64,000 bases of DNA, from NCBI GenBank assembly GCA_037389465.1, contig JAZARR010000174.1, forward strand, positions 372,001-436,000, given 5' to 3'. The position numbers and the translations under genes were made by a program. How positions within the stretch are numbered: the first letter of the stretch is position 1; each line of letters opens with the position of its first letter. A model generated the notes under the pieces. That model made no database searches, was not told where the DNA came from, and worked only from the letters and a program-made list of their open reading frames with translations. The stretch comes from Baylisascaris procyonis (Eukaryota > Nematoda > Chromadorea > Rhabditida > Ascarididae). Below, in pieces: positions 28,601 through 34,886 of the stretch.

Positions 28601-31600
28601 TTGTGTTACAGCACCACTTTGGACCTTGTCCTTGAAAGTTATTTCCTTGCAGAACAATTGTCATCCAAAAGGAGTGTGCGTTGACTTAGGCCCGAATGCC
28701 TATCGTTGTGAGTGCGGTCCGGGCTACAGAGATTTGAACCCCGTCGATCCAGGCCGTCGTTGTTTACCCAACGTTGGCTATAATGAATGCGAGCGTAAAG
28801 AAGACAATGAATGCTCGGAGAACGCGAGATGCATCGACCAGGTCAGTTTCACTGTGTTCGCTGACTGGGTGTGATAATTTTGCTTTAAATTAAAATCCTG
28901 AAAGAAGTACGGAGGGGTTTGGTGGATAATTTTGCTTTAATAAGGGGGGGGGGGGGGGGGTTGGTGAAGGAAAAAGTAGATTATAAGGAAAAGAGGTGCT
29001 GAGTTGGAAAACTCACAATTGTAGAATGTAATCGGAACATTCTTCACAAGCATTAAAAACACAAGATTATGTGACAGTATGAGCTCTTCTATAACAGTAA
29101 CGGTCATGTTAGTGCAGTGAAACAGGCAACGTTGTGAATTCCAATACACATTGTACTTTATTCATTAAATTCCATTGGGAACTCTCAAAAGAACTCCGTA
29201 ATCGTATCCGATCAGATGACGGAAAAGCTTGGTTTGCATCTCTCCCTCCCCCCCCCCCACTTCACTTCCCCCTCCCTCACTCCCCTCCCCCCCCCCCCAC
29301 TTCCCTCTAACCTTGCCTGTTGAAATGATTCAGTTTAGCAAACCTCCTCATTGGTCGTAATCCACGAGGGTCTACTTAGTGCTTTGCGAGTACTATCCGC
29401 TGTGAAGGTCAGTCAGTTAAAACTATTAAGGAGGTTATGAACAGGTCTATGGTTATCTTGCAATCAAGCGGATAAGTTGAGCCACTATGAAAGGAATTTC
29501 AATAACTCAGCTCCTTGTTCTTCACCAGTTTGATCATTTCAGGAGCACCTTTACAAGTGTGAATGCCTGCCGTCGTTCACAGACGCGTCACCACCAGGTG
29601 CAATACCGGCAAGTGTTTGTGTGCTCGACTATTGCTCGGACGTGAACTTCTGCCCTGTGAATACAACGTGTGTGAATCTTGAACAGCAAGCCGAATGCCA
29701 GTGCGATAAGGGATACGTTGATATTCGCAAGAGTGAAAAACGCACACAGTTACTGCCACAGACCGACACCCTTTGTCTCAAGCTTCGTGATGTGGATGAA
29801 TGTGCCCTTGGCCTAACAAACTGTTCTGGTATAGTTTAATACTTTTTGTTTTGTTGATCTTCAACAGATTATGTCACTGTTAAGCCAAGAATAAAAGACA
29901 TGGGAAGGTTGCTGCAGGCTTTGAGAACCTCATTTTTTATCAACAGCCCAAGCAAAAATTTCTCTCGGAGATAAGTATTATTGAGCAGGAAATTGAGTTT
30001 TTCGGACATGCTGAACTCGTCGTCGATTTTTATATTAGTGTCTTCAGGAAAATTGGCGACTAAAAAAATAATTTAACGAAAATTGCGAAAAAAACATGTG
30101 GGAAGTTCGGCGTTCAAATGTGTGGTTCTGTACGCCTACCCCCGCTTTCCGCTCCTGCCCCTTATCTCCCATTCTGTGTGTTTGTGAAATTGACTCGTAC
30201 CGCAATGGTGATAGTCTTATGAGAGACTTTGTCACGTCAATTAAATCGAGGCCATCTGCTGGTCATTTAATGAAAGAGAAACTTCTGAATGTAACGTTTA
30301 TTTTCATTTGAAGGAGCGTAGACACGTCTTCAAGGCAGCATAAACATCTGCACTTTTTTCAGAGGCCTTTTATTTTTGTGTCTTCGCTGCTAATGGCTGT
30401 ATGTAAATAAAAAATCTATAGGGTTAGATGCTTGTAGGTTCATGTTTTCCTATTTTCATATGAAAACGGGGTTATGCTCCGACAGCTGTAATAAGGTGCT
30501 GTTAGCAGAGATGAGCATTTCATTAATTTTTAAAGATCTGGCCATGAAACTTCACCAGTATGTCTCAATTAACACGTTAGCTTTGCACTTTATTCAGCCA
30601 TTGTTTTAGGCAACTGGGATAGAAATAAAATGATTATTTGCAAGCAAGACTCAAACTCATTACATTTAGGGTTTCCGCTTTAAGCTGCAACTTGCTGAGT
30701 TATTGAAAAGTCTTTGTAAATTGAAAATGTTGTTAATGTTGCAGGTGTTGCGGAATGTATCGACAAGGCGGTGGGTTACGAGTGTCGTTGTCCAGAGGGG
30801 TATATTGACGGTAATCCTGAAGAACCGGGTCGTGTGTGCGGAGCGTTATTGTGTGATCTGTGTAATCAGCACGGTGATTGTGTGCATAATGCACTCACCA
30901 ACAACATCACATGCGTGTGCTCAGATGGCTGGTCGGGCGAGTTCTGCAATGTGGCACCCTCAAATGCATCGCTTATCATCCTGATTATACTCGCCGTTCT
31001 CTTTCTTCTACTTACTCTTTGGTACTCATCATACATCGTTACTGTGTGCATGAATTTTCACTTATCGAATACTTTGAACGTTTGAATGATGTCATAGCGG
31101 CGAATTTTTTGATAAGTTCATGTCCCAAATTGTAATTTTGAAGTAACAATATTTCCAATTAGCAAAAGATAGTTACTGTATTTCCAAAAGGGTCTATTTT
31201 CTTAAAATCTGATTACAGACTCACTCAGGATAGCGTTGTATTTATGCAGTGTTGATGAATGACGAAGGACTGTGGATAAGAATAATACACAAATTAAAAA
31301 AAGCGATATAATTTACAATTACTGAGTGTAATGTTCTTGCAGCTGTTTGCTTTACTTCTGTACGAAATGTGTGTGCTTCAAAGGACGAGGTCTGTGGTAT
31401 CGTGAACCGTTTACGTATCGTAAAGGGGCATGGCCATGGTCAACACTGGAAGCATCAACGTCAAGTGACAGTGGCGCAGACTTCTCAGCTATGAGTGCTG
31501 CTGGTCATGAATATTACCCTGAAATAGGTAACGAAATGTTTCACTCTTGAAATTTCATAAAATGATTAGCTGACTGGAGGAATTATAAGTGTTCGTTAAG

Positions 31601-34369
31601 GACTGCCCGCTGTGAAATAGGAATTTCATCGATCACATCTAAGAAAGAACTGCACTCCTACCGTGGAACACTTGTGCACATTACAATTCACGAAAAGGAT
31701 ATTGCAGCTTACGTATCTGTGTTGAAGTCAATGAATACTATGGTTATGAAGGTTCTTAAAACCGTTTTAGACATCCAGCTGTTTAGCCGACTGATGGCAT
31801 TCTGTTAGTCTTGACGTCCTCATCAATTGGTGACTTCCTATTAGCCGGCATTCTGCCTAGTCGATGGATGTGACCGCATAACGGTCGTTTAGCAAGTTCT
31901 GGCCTTTCCTACCCTACTGGCAATTTATTGGCCCCATCTAGGTTGTTTTAGCCTATAGGTGAAGCCCTATTTGCTTATCAGTATGATATTATCGTTTCTT
32001 CTTAGGGCTGTGGTCATTCTCCTCACATCTATAGTCATCTGCAGCTAGCCATCGAAGAGTGGGATGGACACTTGGAAATGTTTGAGGTGTAGAACCCTTG
32101 TTTCGATGAAAGGGGCTTTGTTTTGTTCTAATTGGTAACGTGAACTTATAGTGAAGGTGTGAGTTAGAAGTGTAATGTCCAACCTGACGAGAAATTGCTG
32201 CTGTTGCAAGACGTGTAAACGAAATTTTAGTGATTAGTGCCTTTGAGTTGCCTTCAGCCATCGAAATAACAGCGATGAGCAGTATTGTCGTTTTCATGGC
32301 TGACGATGATGTTATAATGCTGAGCTGAAAACATTGACTCAGATCATAATGAAGATGCAGCTGAGGTCATGCAGTGTGCTCTTTGATGACATACTTATGC
32401 ACTTTGAGGTATTCCGCGTGCGAAACTGAAGTCGGGGGCAGTTGAGCATGATCAACACCAAACGGCGTTGGAAGTCTCACGTCTGCAGAATTACCTCGAT
32501 GATGGTCTACATATTCCGCGTGCGCGTCTTGATCGAGGAGAAGACGCTTATGACGCAACATCCGAATCATCCAGTGAGTACACTATTCGGGAAGAGGTCG
32601 AAAGACGAGTCATCACCGATGTCACCAAGACAGAAACACGCAAAACGGTTACCACTGCTGATGTACATGGAACTACAGCTGAATTCCACGTATATCCTCC
32701 GATCGAAGTGGCAACTGAGTCGCATTCATCATCCCAGGTGAAAACTTGAAACTGAAAAAGGCTTTAAGAAGACCTAAAACTGAAGCTCAAAACTGAACTC
32801 GGTATTTTCGCAAAAGCCGATAGCTGCACTTGAAGCCATTTTCGTTTCGTGCGAGCAGTATGGAACAAATACGCTATGGTCCCAATTTCAAGTGTTATTG
32901 CTGCTCTTCGAATTGTCCCGATGGTTGCTGTGTCTTTGCGTTTTGCTGCAGAAAAAATTTTGGCATTCGTCAGCACGATTCAAAGAAAACGCTAAAACAC
33001 AATGCAATATCGTGCTAAAAGAATCAAACAACGCAAATAGAAATATGCGTAAATAATAAAGAATTTACTTCGAAGTTTTTTCTTTATTATAATACAAAAA
33101 AGAAATATCTCATCGATGCGTGATTTATAAGATTGATGCTAGCGATTGCTCAGAAATGTGGTCGTTATGTCGATTTTGAAATAGCCGACGTAGTGAATGT
33201 GAGGAAAAGCAATCGTAAACAGATAATTGATTTCATCAGAGATGAATTTATGAAGAATTTTGGAATTGGATTTTGTGAGGGTATCAAAGTAGACGATTTA
33301 AGTTATTATCGGTTTTTGAGCTAAAATGAAATCTTTTTAACCATTTGCGATTTCTTGTATGAGCAGAACCGTTCATATTACTGACGATTTTTTGACAAGA
33401 TCGAGTTGATTGAGTTTTCCAAAAAAAAAAAAACGCGAAATGCCTCATCAAAACGCGAAATGCTAAACAAGAAAAAACTCTCAAAACAGCTCTTGTTAGA
33501 TGGCCAGCCTCCTCATTCTTTCTTTTTATTCATGCGAATATCGGCGTTATTAGTAGAAGGACGTTAAAGCTGCCGTTAGTATAAAAATGCCGATAATAGC
33601 TAGTCGGAGTTTTACAGCCATTAGTTTGCTATCGAAGTGACTTCCAGATGGCGGCGAGGGGCATCCGAAATGCAGAGGAACAAGAGCGAGGCGAGAGTGT
33701 CGCTGAATTTAGTATTGGTAACGCTCATCGTGAATGGGGTGAAATGCGTGCGCACGATCGAAGAATATCTGAATATAGCACTGTAATGCCTTTGGTACCT
33801 ATCGTTTGCTTGGATCTTTCAGAATCTGATTCCGTTAATGTAGCCATTCATCTCTGTGAAGAACCTCGCTCTCGTTTTGAGCTATTAGTTTTACCTAAAA
33901 AGGCATCGTTGTTCTGTGTATAATTATATGCTACACTTGTGGAAAATATTTTGAACAAATTGCAAGAAAGTTGTGCATTCAGTCGTGGGACGTATCGTTC
34001 AATATGCAGTTCGTTTTTTCTTTCGATTCGTTCTTTACTTTATTCACTCAGTTTGTTCCATCAACCAGTTGGGAATAGGAAGATAATTCCATCGTATTCA
34101 CTCCTGATTATAATTTAAATCCGATCAGTAATATATTCTGGTATATATGCATTATTGGTAACGACGTTCCAATCAGTGAAATGGAGACATTACAGGACCG
34201 TGATTTGGAATCTATAGCCAGCGCATCCACAGCCGACGATGAAATTTACGATCGCAAAACGTTGGTGAAGCGATCGCACGGATATGAGCCTGATCCACGT
34301 GGAGGAACAGAAAGATACCGTACCGAAGTTACGACCACCACAACAATGAAGGGAAGCAGCAACTTCTAA
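1..34369 (+). CDS. mua-3: mua-3-like transmembrane adhesion receptor, 35 exons, 5' partial
   Basis: Spliced gene built by joining exons with GT/AG boundaries and matching phase. Exons: 1-153, 1200-1378, 1774-2173, 4089-4287, 4895-5016, 5499-5691, 6109-6382, 7149-7321, 7923-8078, 8415-8573, 9120-9272, 9497-9646, 10042-10412, 10774-11002, 11358-11535, 12101-12226, 12710-12849, 13880-14022, 14692-14845, 15745-15882, 16560-16736, 17109-17422, 23260-23551, 24106-24393, 24525-24936, 26253-26490, 27202-27456, 27842-28060, 28653-28841, 29543-29828, 30745-31021, 31343-31527, 32442-32737, 33648-33782, 34196-34369. The sum is 7,527 nt, exactly divisible by three, with no internal stop. Order: EGF end, VWA, EGF array, SEA, SEA, EGF, membrane helix, tail. 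In C. elegans MUA-3 and MUP-4 are hypodermal apical receptors of fibrous organelles that tie intermediate filaments to cuticle. Length favours MUA-3; the N-terminal LDLa/EGF part is outside the window. Introns not listed separately are AT-rich and show nothing I recognise. Confidence 0.9.
1200..1378 (+). CDS. mua-3: mua-3 exon: VWA domain, middle
   Basis: Follows the acceptor tttgtag in phase 0 and reads VLRFVKEFVELFDIG, then RVGLIQYSDQIRHEFDL, which are typical VWA helix 1 and strand B. It ends in HYLTGLTR, with the next exon supplying TGAA. This is the MIDAS threonine loop. Donor ag|gtgagt, phase 2. Confidence 0.93.
1774..2173 (+). CDS. mua-3: mua-3 exon: VWA domain end and cysteine-rich linker
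   Basis: Begins after ttgtatag in phase 2. It contains VAIVITDGRSQDN (third MIDAS element, TDG), FAIGVTDHV and the final VWA helix DLDTRLRSLIQKAAC. A proline-rich linker with paired cysteines follows, ending in RSLNEICLE. The donor is gag|gttagc, phase 0. Confidence 0.93.
2174..4088 (+). other. mua-3 intron, 1.9 kb, with a GC-richer block
   Basis: The longest unoccupied mua-3 intron. Most is AT-rich with no coding signal. Bases 2450-2850 differ: they are clearly richer in G and C and lack long A/T runs. I found no open frame, hairpin or terminal repeat there that would identify it. Confidence 0.6.
4089..4287 (+). CDS. mua-3: mua-3 exon: cysteine-rich EGF-like modules
   Basis: Acceptor tttttcag. 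Reads INGVSNCQCPDGFERHPET, then CGGELCNPQ and FRCICPKGYFRDQ. Two EGF-like halves with a spacing different from the later array. It enters in phase 0 and leaves in phase 1 at tgtg|gtttgt. Confidence 0.85.
4895..5016 (+). CDS. mua-3: mua-3 exon: EGF-like module, first half
   Basis: Acceptor ttatag, phase 1. It reads VSVNEQKEPKVL, then CNNGGIRCSGNEHCTLDKTG. The donor cgg|gtaagt is strong. The six-cysteine module is completed by the next exon, which starts directly with CECLAGY. Confidence 0.82.
5499..5691 (+). CDS. mua-3: mua-3 exon: EGF-like modules
   Basis: Acceptor gttttag, phase 0. Reads CECLAGYERNGRTGEC, then a second cysteine-rich unit that ends HSCQCAQGEKRQ and GIC. Donor t|gtaagt, phase 1. 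The phase-1 boundary used by the EGF array starts here. Confidence 0.85.
6109..6382 (+). CDS. mua-3: mua-3 exon: two EGF modules
   Basis: Contains NECLLGTHDCDRSARCIDT and NECADGTHKCSPHAICTDT, each followed by GY.C.CK and a P..DRSP-type stretch. The acceptor tatttgag is a weak match but gives the only in-phase join. The donor cag|gtagat leaves in phase 2 before the PGR.C end of the second module. Confidence 0.85.
7149..7321 (+). CDS. mua-3: mua-3 exon: EGF module
   Basis: Acceptor gatgtttag, phase 2. The first residues SFGGVVC close the previous module with an altered PGR.C motif. Then comes NECEDPSLNTCHKDAICID with its second half KCICKNGYND and the end NPGRRC. The donor aaag|gtttgc is in phase 1. 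Confidence 0.87.
7923..8078 (+). CDS. mua-3: mua-3 exon: EGF module
   Basis: Acceptor ggtatttcag. One EGF module on one exon, phase 1 at both ends. It reads DRCLAGKNDCDRNARCIPRG, YVCACQAGFRDKSP and QPGRVC. The donor is ctt|gtaata. Confidence 0.9.
8415..8573 (+). CDS. mua-3: mua-3 exon: EGF module
   Basis: Acceptor tttgtag. One module in phase 1-1: ECDNPTLNDCDSPDRAIC, YLCRCRQGFLDISP, KPGRLC. Donor cat|gtgcgt. Confidence 0.9.
9120..9272 (+). CDS. mua-3: mua-3 exon: EGF module
   Basis: One module in phase 1-1: NECAKGTDDCARDGGICED, FTCRCAINYLDVS, RPGRKC. The acceptor gttaag is weak; the donor cc|gtaagc is good. Confidence 0.88.
9497..9646 (+). CDS. mua-3: mua-3 exon: EGF module
   Basis: Acceptor aattccag, donor ttga|gtaagt, phase 1-1. 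Reads VDECQTGQNDCSPEATCTD, YVCACPDKYIDVSPD and KPGRRC. The frame stays open past the donor by chance. Confidence 0.9.
10042..10412 (+). CDS. mua-3: mua-3 exon: two EGF modules and a cysteine linker
   Basis: Acceptor gtttttag. Two full modules (INECKENRHDCSPNADCID and VDECRLGKHDCHPNAICQD), then a proline-rich spacer and CRVDSLTSCKQELNE. The spacer and LNE end resemble the linker after the VWA domain. Donor gag|gtgcgt, phase 0. Confidence 0.9.
10774..11002 (+). CDS. mua-3: mua-3 exon: linker half-module and EGF module
   Basis: Acceptor gaatttcag, phase 0. VCRLINGVPKCACPINYSRD completes the linker module begun in the previous exon. NECEFPQLNDCHPGAECID and RPGRNC form the next EGF module. Donor ctc|gttagt, phase 1. 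Confidence 0.9.
11358..11535 (+). CDS. mua-3: mua-3 exon: EGF module and start of the next
   Basis: Acceptor ttttgtag. NECRFPHLNDCHQNAECID, YECKCHQGFMDLKP, RPGRLC, then IDECAKPNLN of the next module. The donor cag|gttatt splits that module in phase 2. Confidence 0.88.
12101..12226 (+). CDS. mua-3: mua-3 exon: EGF module, second part
   Basis: Acceptor acattttcag, phase 2. CDKNAKCIDEEDGYRCEC continues the module begun upstream and ends FRGRAC. The exon stops inside the next NEC motif. The donor ga|gttggt gives the only join that restores this motif. Confidence 0.82.
12710..12849 (+). CDS. mua-3: mua-3 exon: EGF module
   Basis: Acceptor atttgaag, phase 2. The joined codon gives glutamate before CADPKLNDCDKTAKCTDT. 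YQCECPPNSKDISP and FPGRVC follow. Donor ttt|gtatgt, phase 1. The acceptor is weak, but an in-frame stop just upstream rules out earlier ones. Confidence 0.83.
12850..13879 (+). other. mua-3 intron, about 1.0 kb
   Basis: No coding, RNA or repeat feature recognised. It contains short A runs (about 13709-13735) and AT-rich sequence. Confidence 0.6.
13880..14022 (+). CDS. mua-3: mua-3 exon: EGF module, 3' boundary uncertain
   Basis: Acceptor attttatag, phase 1. NECLTGKHDCDPNAICRDN, FTCECAQGYADRSP, RPGRVC. The next exon is in phase 0, so the donor is placed at tgt|gtccag, a poor match to consensus. The end may be shifted if a small exon was missed. Confidence 0.78.
14692..14845 (+). CDS. mua-3: mua-3 exon: EGF module
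   Basis: VDECATGRHTCSAQAECRD, YTCECKDGFVDRSP, QPGRVC. Acceptor ttcattcag, phase 0; a second acceptor 12 bases upstream (start 14680) is also in frame. Donor ctg|gtagga, phase 1. Confidence 0.86.
15745..15882 (+). CDS. mua-3: mua-3 exon: EGF module
   Basis: Acceptor aattgcag, phase 1-1. VCPPNHDCSSAAVCEPLGG, YECTCIQGYVDQSPE, KGRIC. It lacks the usual NEC start and the proline of PGR. Donor aa|gttagt. Confidence 0.88.
16560..16736 (+). CDS. mua-3: mua-3 exon: EGF module with proline-rich end
   Basis: ACRDPRLNNCSRNAICYDE, YRCECARGYVDRSED, RGRVC, then PPTPPTPPP. The acceptor cttcaaag is weak, but other upstream AGs give stops or the wrong phase. Donor cac|gtaact, phase 1. Confidence 0.85.
17109..17422 (+). 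CDS. mua-3: mua-3 exon: two EGF modules, upstream of the retrotransposon intron
   Basis: Acceptor gatttcag, phase 1. Two modules: CQDPLLNDCHPAGTC to KPGRVC and CLDSTQNDCHPAAIC to RPGRIC. Donor ctg|gtatgc, phase 0. The following intron carries the LTR element; the next exon resumes in phase 0, so splicing can remain in frame. Confidence 0.9.
17878..17882. repeat. target site duplication, left copy (GCTCC)
   Basis: Five bases directly outside the 3' LTR, identical to 22938-22942. A 5-bp duplication is usual for Ty3/gypsy integrases. Confidence 0.92.
17883..18264 (-). repeat. 3' LTR of the retrotransposon
   Basis: Direct repeat of the other LTR, offset by 4,673 bp, with differences at 17991 and 18166 only. 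It has the same TATA-like box (about 18059-18066) and AATAAA (17985-17990). In mua-3 sense orientation it adds no obvious coding exon. Confidence 0.96.
18265..18276 (-). other. polypurine tract of the retrotransposon
   Basis: The minus strand reads AAAAAGGGGAGG immediately before the 3' LTR. This is the expected position and composition for the plus-strand DNA primer. Confidence 0.88.
18294..20348 (-). pseudogene. RNase H-integrase part of the retrotransposon polyprotein, frame-shifted
   Basis: Meaningful coding starts near 20348 with MPAPKDISQLRSFLGLLSYY (end of the RT connection). An RNase H with AADASNYGIGAV and LLTDHKPLLAIF follows. Integrase has the zinc-binding HSGHPGI...CSKCATA, then catalytic residues in VHIDYAGP, SDNGTQF and QSNGQAERF, and a GPY/F-like end around GPVVSWTKGKVLKRMG. 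It stops at 18294, just before the polypurine tract. The open frame extends further upstream (to about 20570), but that part overlaps the RT frame and is not real protein. No start codon of its own is expected. Confidence 0.9.
20230..22524 (-). pseudogene. gag-protease-reverse transcriptase part of the retrotransposon polyprotein
   Basis: An ATG 32 bases inside the 5' LTR opens a 764-codon frame. The gag part (residues 1 to about 250) precedes two zinc knuckles: CWFCGAMHFNRDC (CX2CX3HX4C, one residue shorter than standard) and CSLCQAIGHKEGFC (standard). Protease shows FQVDSASDVTII, with DSA in place of the usual DSG/DTG. Reverse transcriptase shows LPFGVKSAPAIFQQ and YLDDVII. Near 20350 the frame leaves the polyprotein and runs about 35 meaningless residues to a stop at 20230. 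The rest continues in another frame, so as sequenced this polyprotein is truncated. The product would copy element RNA in cytoplasmic particles. Confidence 0.9.
22537..22554 (-). other. candidate tRNA primer-binding site
   Basis: One base after the 5' LTR the minus strand reads TGGCGATCAGGGAACTCG. The TGG start pairs with a tRNA CCA end. TGGCGA starts are known for tRNA-Arg-primed elements, but I cannot confirm the tRNA. Confidence 0.65.
22556..22937 (-). repeat. 5' LTR of the retrotransposon
   Basis: 382 bp, begins TGTTGCATATG on the minus strand and ends CAACA. It contains the TATA-like CTATATAA (about 22732-22739) and AATAAA (22658-22663), which suggests U3, R and U5 in that order. It differs from the other LTR at 22664 and 22839. 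Confidence 0.96.
22938..22942. repeat. target site duplication, right copy (GCTCC)
   Basis: Identical to 17878-17882. Both copies are intact, so the two LTRs belong to one insertion and no recombination with another copy has occurred. Confidence 0.92.
23260..23551 (+). CDS. mua-3: mua-3 exon: two EGF modules, downstream of the retrotransposon
   Basis: Acceptor gcatttag, phase 0. NECLDRSLNDCDPIAVCQD, RPGRRC, NECRNPSLNNCSRFADCLD, HPGTVC. Donor aca|gtaagc, phase 1. It resumes exactly the phase left at 17422. Confidence 0.92.
24106..24393 (+). CDS. mua-3: mua-3 exon: two EGF modules
   Basis: Acceptor tttgcag. INECESSNLNDCDRHAECID to QPGRIC, then NECLDPNLHHCDKNAVCED to EPGRVC. Donor ttg|gtgagt, phase 1. 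Last modules of the long tandem array. Confidence 0.92.
24525..24936 (+). CDS. mua-3: mua-3 exon: cysteine linker and first SEA domain, N-terminal half
   Basis: Acceptor atttgcag; a second one 15 bases on (start 24540) is also in frame. A module CGRNNVCVIARNEVC with CSCRPGEARH is followed by PLVLRVITRDNEPLIYSSEY, the opening strand of a SEA domain. It ends in phase 2 at aacag|gttgtc and joins the next exon to give INSWPDGLLFNFSV. Confidence 0.9.
25075..25483. repeat. 24-bp direct repeats flanking a 361-bp segment
   Basis: Identical 24-mers at 25075-25098 and 25460-25483. Each starts GTTATTT and ends AAATAAC, so each is also a small inverted repeat. The segment between is more GC-rich than the intron around it. 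It could be an inserted element with its target duplication, or a local rearrangement; no terminal motif decides. Confidence 0.75.
25591..25669. repeat. (TA)n microsatellite
   Basis: About 39 uninterrupted TA units. ORFs reading Tyr-Ile repeats here are artefacts. Confidence 0.97.
26253..26490 (+). CDS. mua-3: mua-3 exon: first SEA domain, C-terminal half, and linker
   Basis: Acceptor agttgcag, phase 2. SWPDGLLFNFSVATTQSS, VCDLWDQLMLSLQRSNGAVG and LRIASDVEQLNPC give the second half of a SEA fold. A cysteine linker (FCGQKQCNSELGE) follows. Donor gag|gtgagc, phase 0. Confidence 0.91.
27202..27456 (+). CDS. mua-3: mua-3 exon: linker and second SEA domain, N-terminal part
   Basis: Acceptor gttttag, phase 0. 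VCIAGSVCGCPHGEKRAST closes the linker module. SWSMPLWVIRRNNHNIVYNE begins the second SEA domain. Donor gag|gtctgt, phase 0. Confidence 0.9.
27842..28060 (+). CDS. mua-3: mua-3 exon: second SEA domain, C-terminal part
   Basis: Acceptor aattcag, phase 0. VNEILDPMIINASWDSGVLF, NCTMHFRKGAVRVPSDAYYT, then LNPYQPDPFKACFK. It has the same fold order as the first SEA domain, with two NxS/T sites (NAS, NCT). Donor aag|gtgagt, phase 0. Confidence 0.9.
28653..28841 (+). CDS. mua-3: mua-3 exon: EGF modules
   Basis: Acceptor tccttgcag, phase 0. NNCHPKGVCVDLGPNAYRCE, DPGRRC, NECERKEDNECSENARCID. Donor cag|gtcagt, phase 0, cuts the second module. Confidence 0.88.
28944..28960. repeat. G17 homopolymer in a mua-3 intron
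   Basis: Seventeen consecutive G on the + strand. The same intron carries C-rich runs at 29248-29298. Confidence 0.95.
29243..29307. repeat. C-rich tract
   Basis: Runs of 11 and 12 C (about 29248-29258 and 29287-29298) within a C/T-rich stretch. Complementary to the G run about 300 bases upstream. Confidence 0.92.
29543..29828 (+). CDS. mua-3: mua-3 exon: EGF modules
   Basis: Acceptor catttcag, phase 0. EHLYKCECLPSFTDASP completes the previous module. CSDVNFCPVNTTCVN to CQCDKGYVDIRKS follows, then VDECALGLTNCSG. Donor ctg|gtatag, phase 1. Confidence 0.88.
30745..31021 (+). CDS. mua-3: mua-3 exon: last EGF modules and transmembrane helix
   Basis: Acceptor tgttgcag, phase 1. ECIDKAVGYECRCPEGYIDG, EPGRVC, then a classic EGF, CDLCNQHGDCVHN to WSGEFC. 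The membrane helix SLIILIILAVLFLLLTL follows. The donor ttg|gtactc splits a cysteine codon in phase 2. This sets the protein as type I: everything before is outside the cell. Confidence 0.92.
31343..31527 (+). CDS. mua-3: mua-3 exon: juxtamembrane cysteines and start of cytoplasmic tail
   Basis: Acceptor gttcttgcag, phase 2. CLLYFCTKCVCFKGRGLWYR is a cysteine cluster just inside the membrane, plausible for palmitoylation (inference). A serine-rich stretch STLEASTSSDSGADFSAMSA follows. Donor tag|gtaacg, phase 1. Confidence 0.87.
31528..32441 (+). other. mua-3 intron with a GC-richer block
   Basis: About 0.9 kb. Bases 31780-31990 are less AT-biased than their surroundings and contain no open frame or terminal repeat that I can name. 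Confidence 0.5.
32442..32737 (+). CDS. mua-3: mua-3 exon: cytoplasmic tail
   Basis: Acceptor gggggcag, phase 1. VEHDQHQTALEVSRLQNYLD, RARLDRGEDAYDATSESSS, VERRVITDVTKTETRKTVTT, HVYPPIEVATES. Charged and Ser/Thr-rich, as expected for a tail that contacts intermediate-filament proteins in MUA-3. Donor cag|gtgaaa, phase 0. Confidence 0.86.
33648..33782 (+). CDS. mua-3: mua-3 exon: cytoplasmic tail
   Basis: Acceptor cttccag, donor act|gtaatg, both phase 0. MAARGIRNAEEQERGESVAE and HREWGEMRAHDRRISEYST. It keeps the frame between its neighbours; without it the tail is 45 residues shorter. It could be alternatively included because it is a multiple of three. Confidence 0.78.
34196..34369 (+). CDS. 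mua-3: mua-3 last exon with stop codon
   Basis: Acceptor acattacag, phase 0; an alternative acceptor at 34186 would also be in frame. DRDLESIASASTADDEIYDR, RKTLVKRSHGYEPDPRGGTE, TTTTTMKGSSNF, stop TAA at 34367-34369. Confidence 0.87.
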   Translation, partial: DRDLESIASASTADDEIYDRKTLVKRSHGYEPDPRGGTERYRTEVTTTTTMKGSSNF

Positions 34370-34880
34370 CGGTGAATAGTGACCCGCCATCCTGAGCACC
34401 TTCTTAGGATTCACGACTTTTTGGCGCTGCGAATTTTTTTACAATCGAAAGTTGAGATTTTTTGCGATACGCTATTTTAAGTTCAGTTATTTTGGTATAG
34501 AGGTATAAGCGCGGTTTATAATTGCTATGGTATCGAGAAACAAGCACGGTGTATTGGAACCAGCGTTATAAGAGGAATTGGTGGAAAATGAATGATCGAG
34601 TGCCGAAAAGTCGCGAATCGATTTCCCCACATTACGTGTCGATCAGTCTACGGCAGGCTGAAAAAACCATTGTGCCAACTTTGTTTTAATTTTTGTATTC
34701 TAATTGTTTTTTCCCTTTCATTTAAGCATTATTATGCGGTCCTATTTTGAGAGATCGTCAAACTGCCCAAACGTTGCCTTAGACGACGGGATTATTGCTC
34801 TTCTTTCAATCTTTCATTGCTTATGTTGCGCTATAATGCTCTTCTTTCAACGCTTTCGATTGCGTGTACAGATTCGGTGA

Positions 34881-34886
34881 AATAAA
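34881..34886 (+). terminator. candidate mua-3 polyadenylation signal AATAAA
   Basis: A perfect AATAAA about 510 bases after the mua-3 stop codon. The intervening sequence has no exon, so it would be the 3' UTR. Transcript data would be needed to confirm use. Confidence 0.5.
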
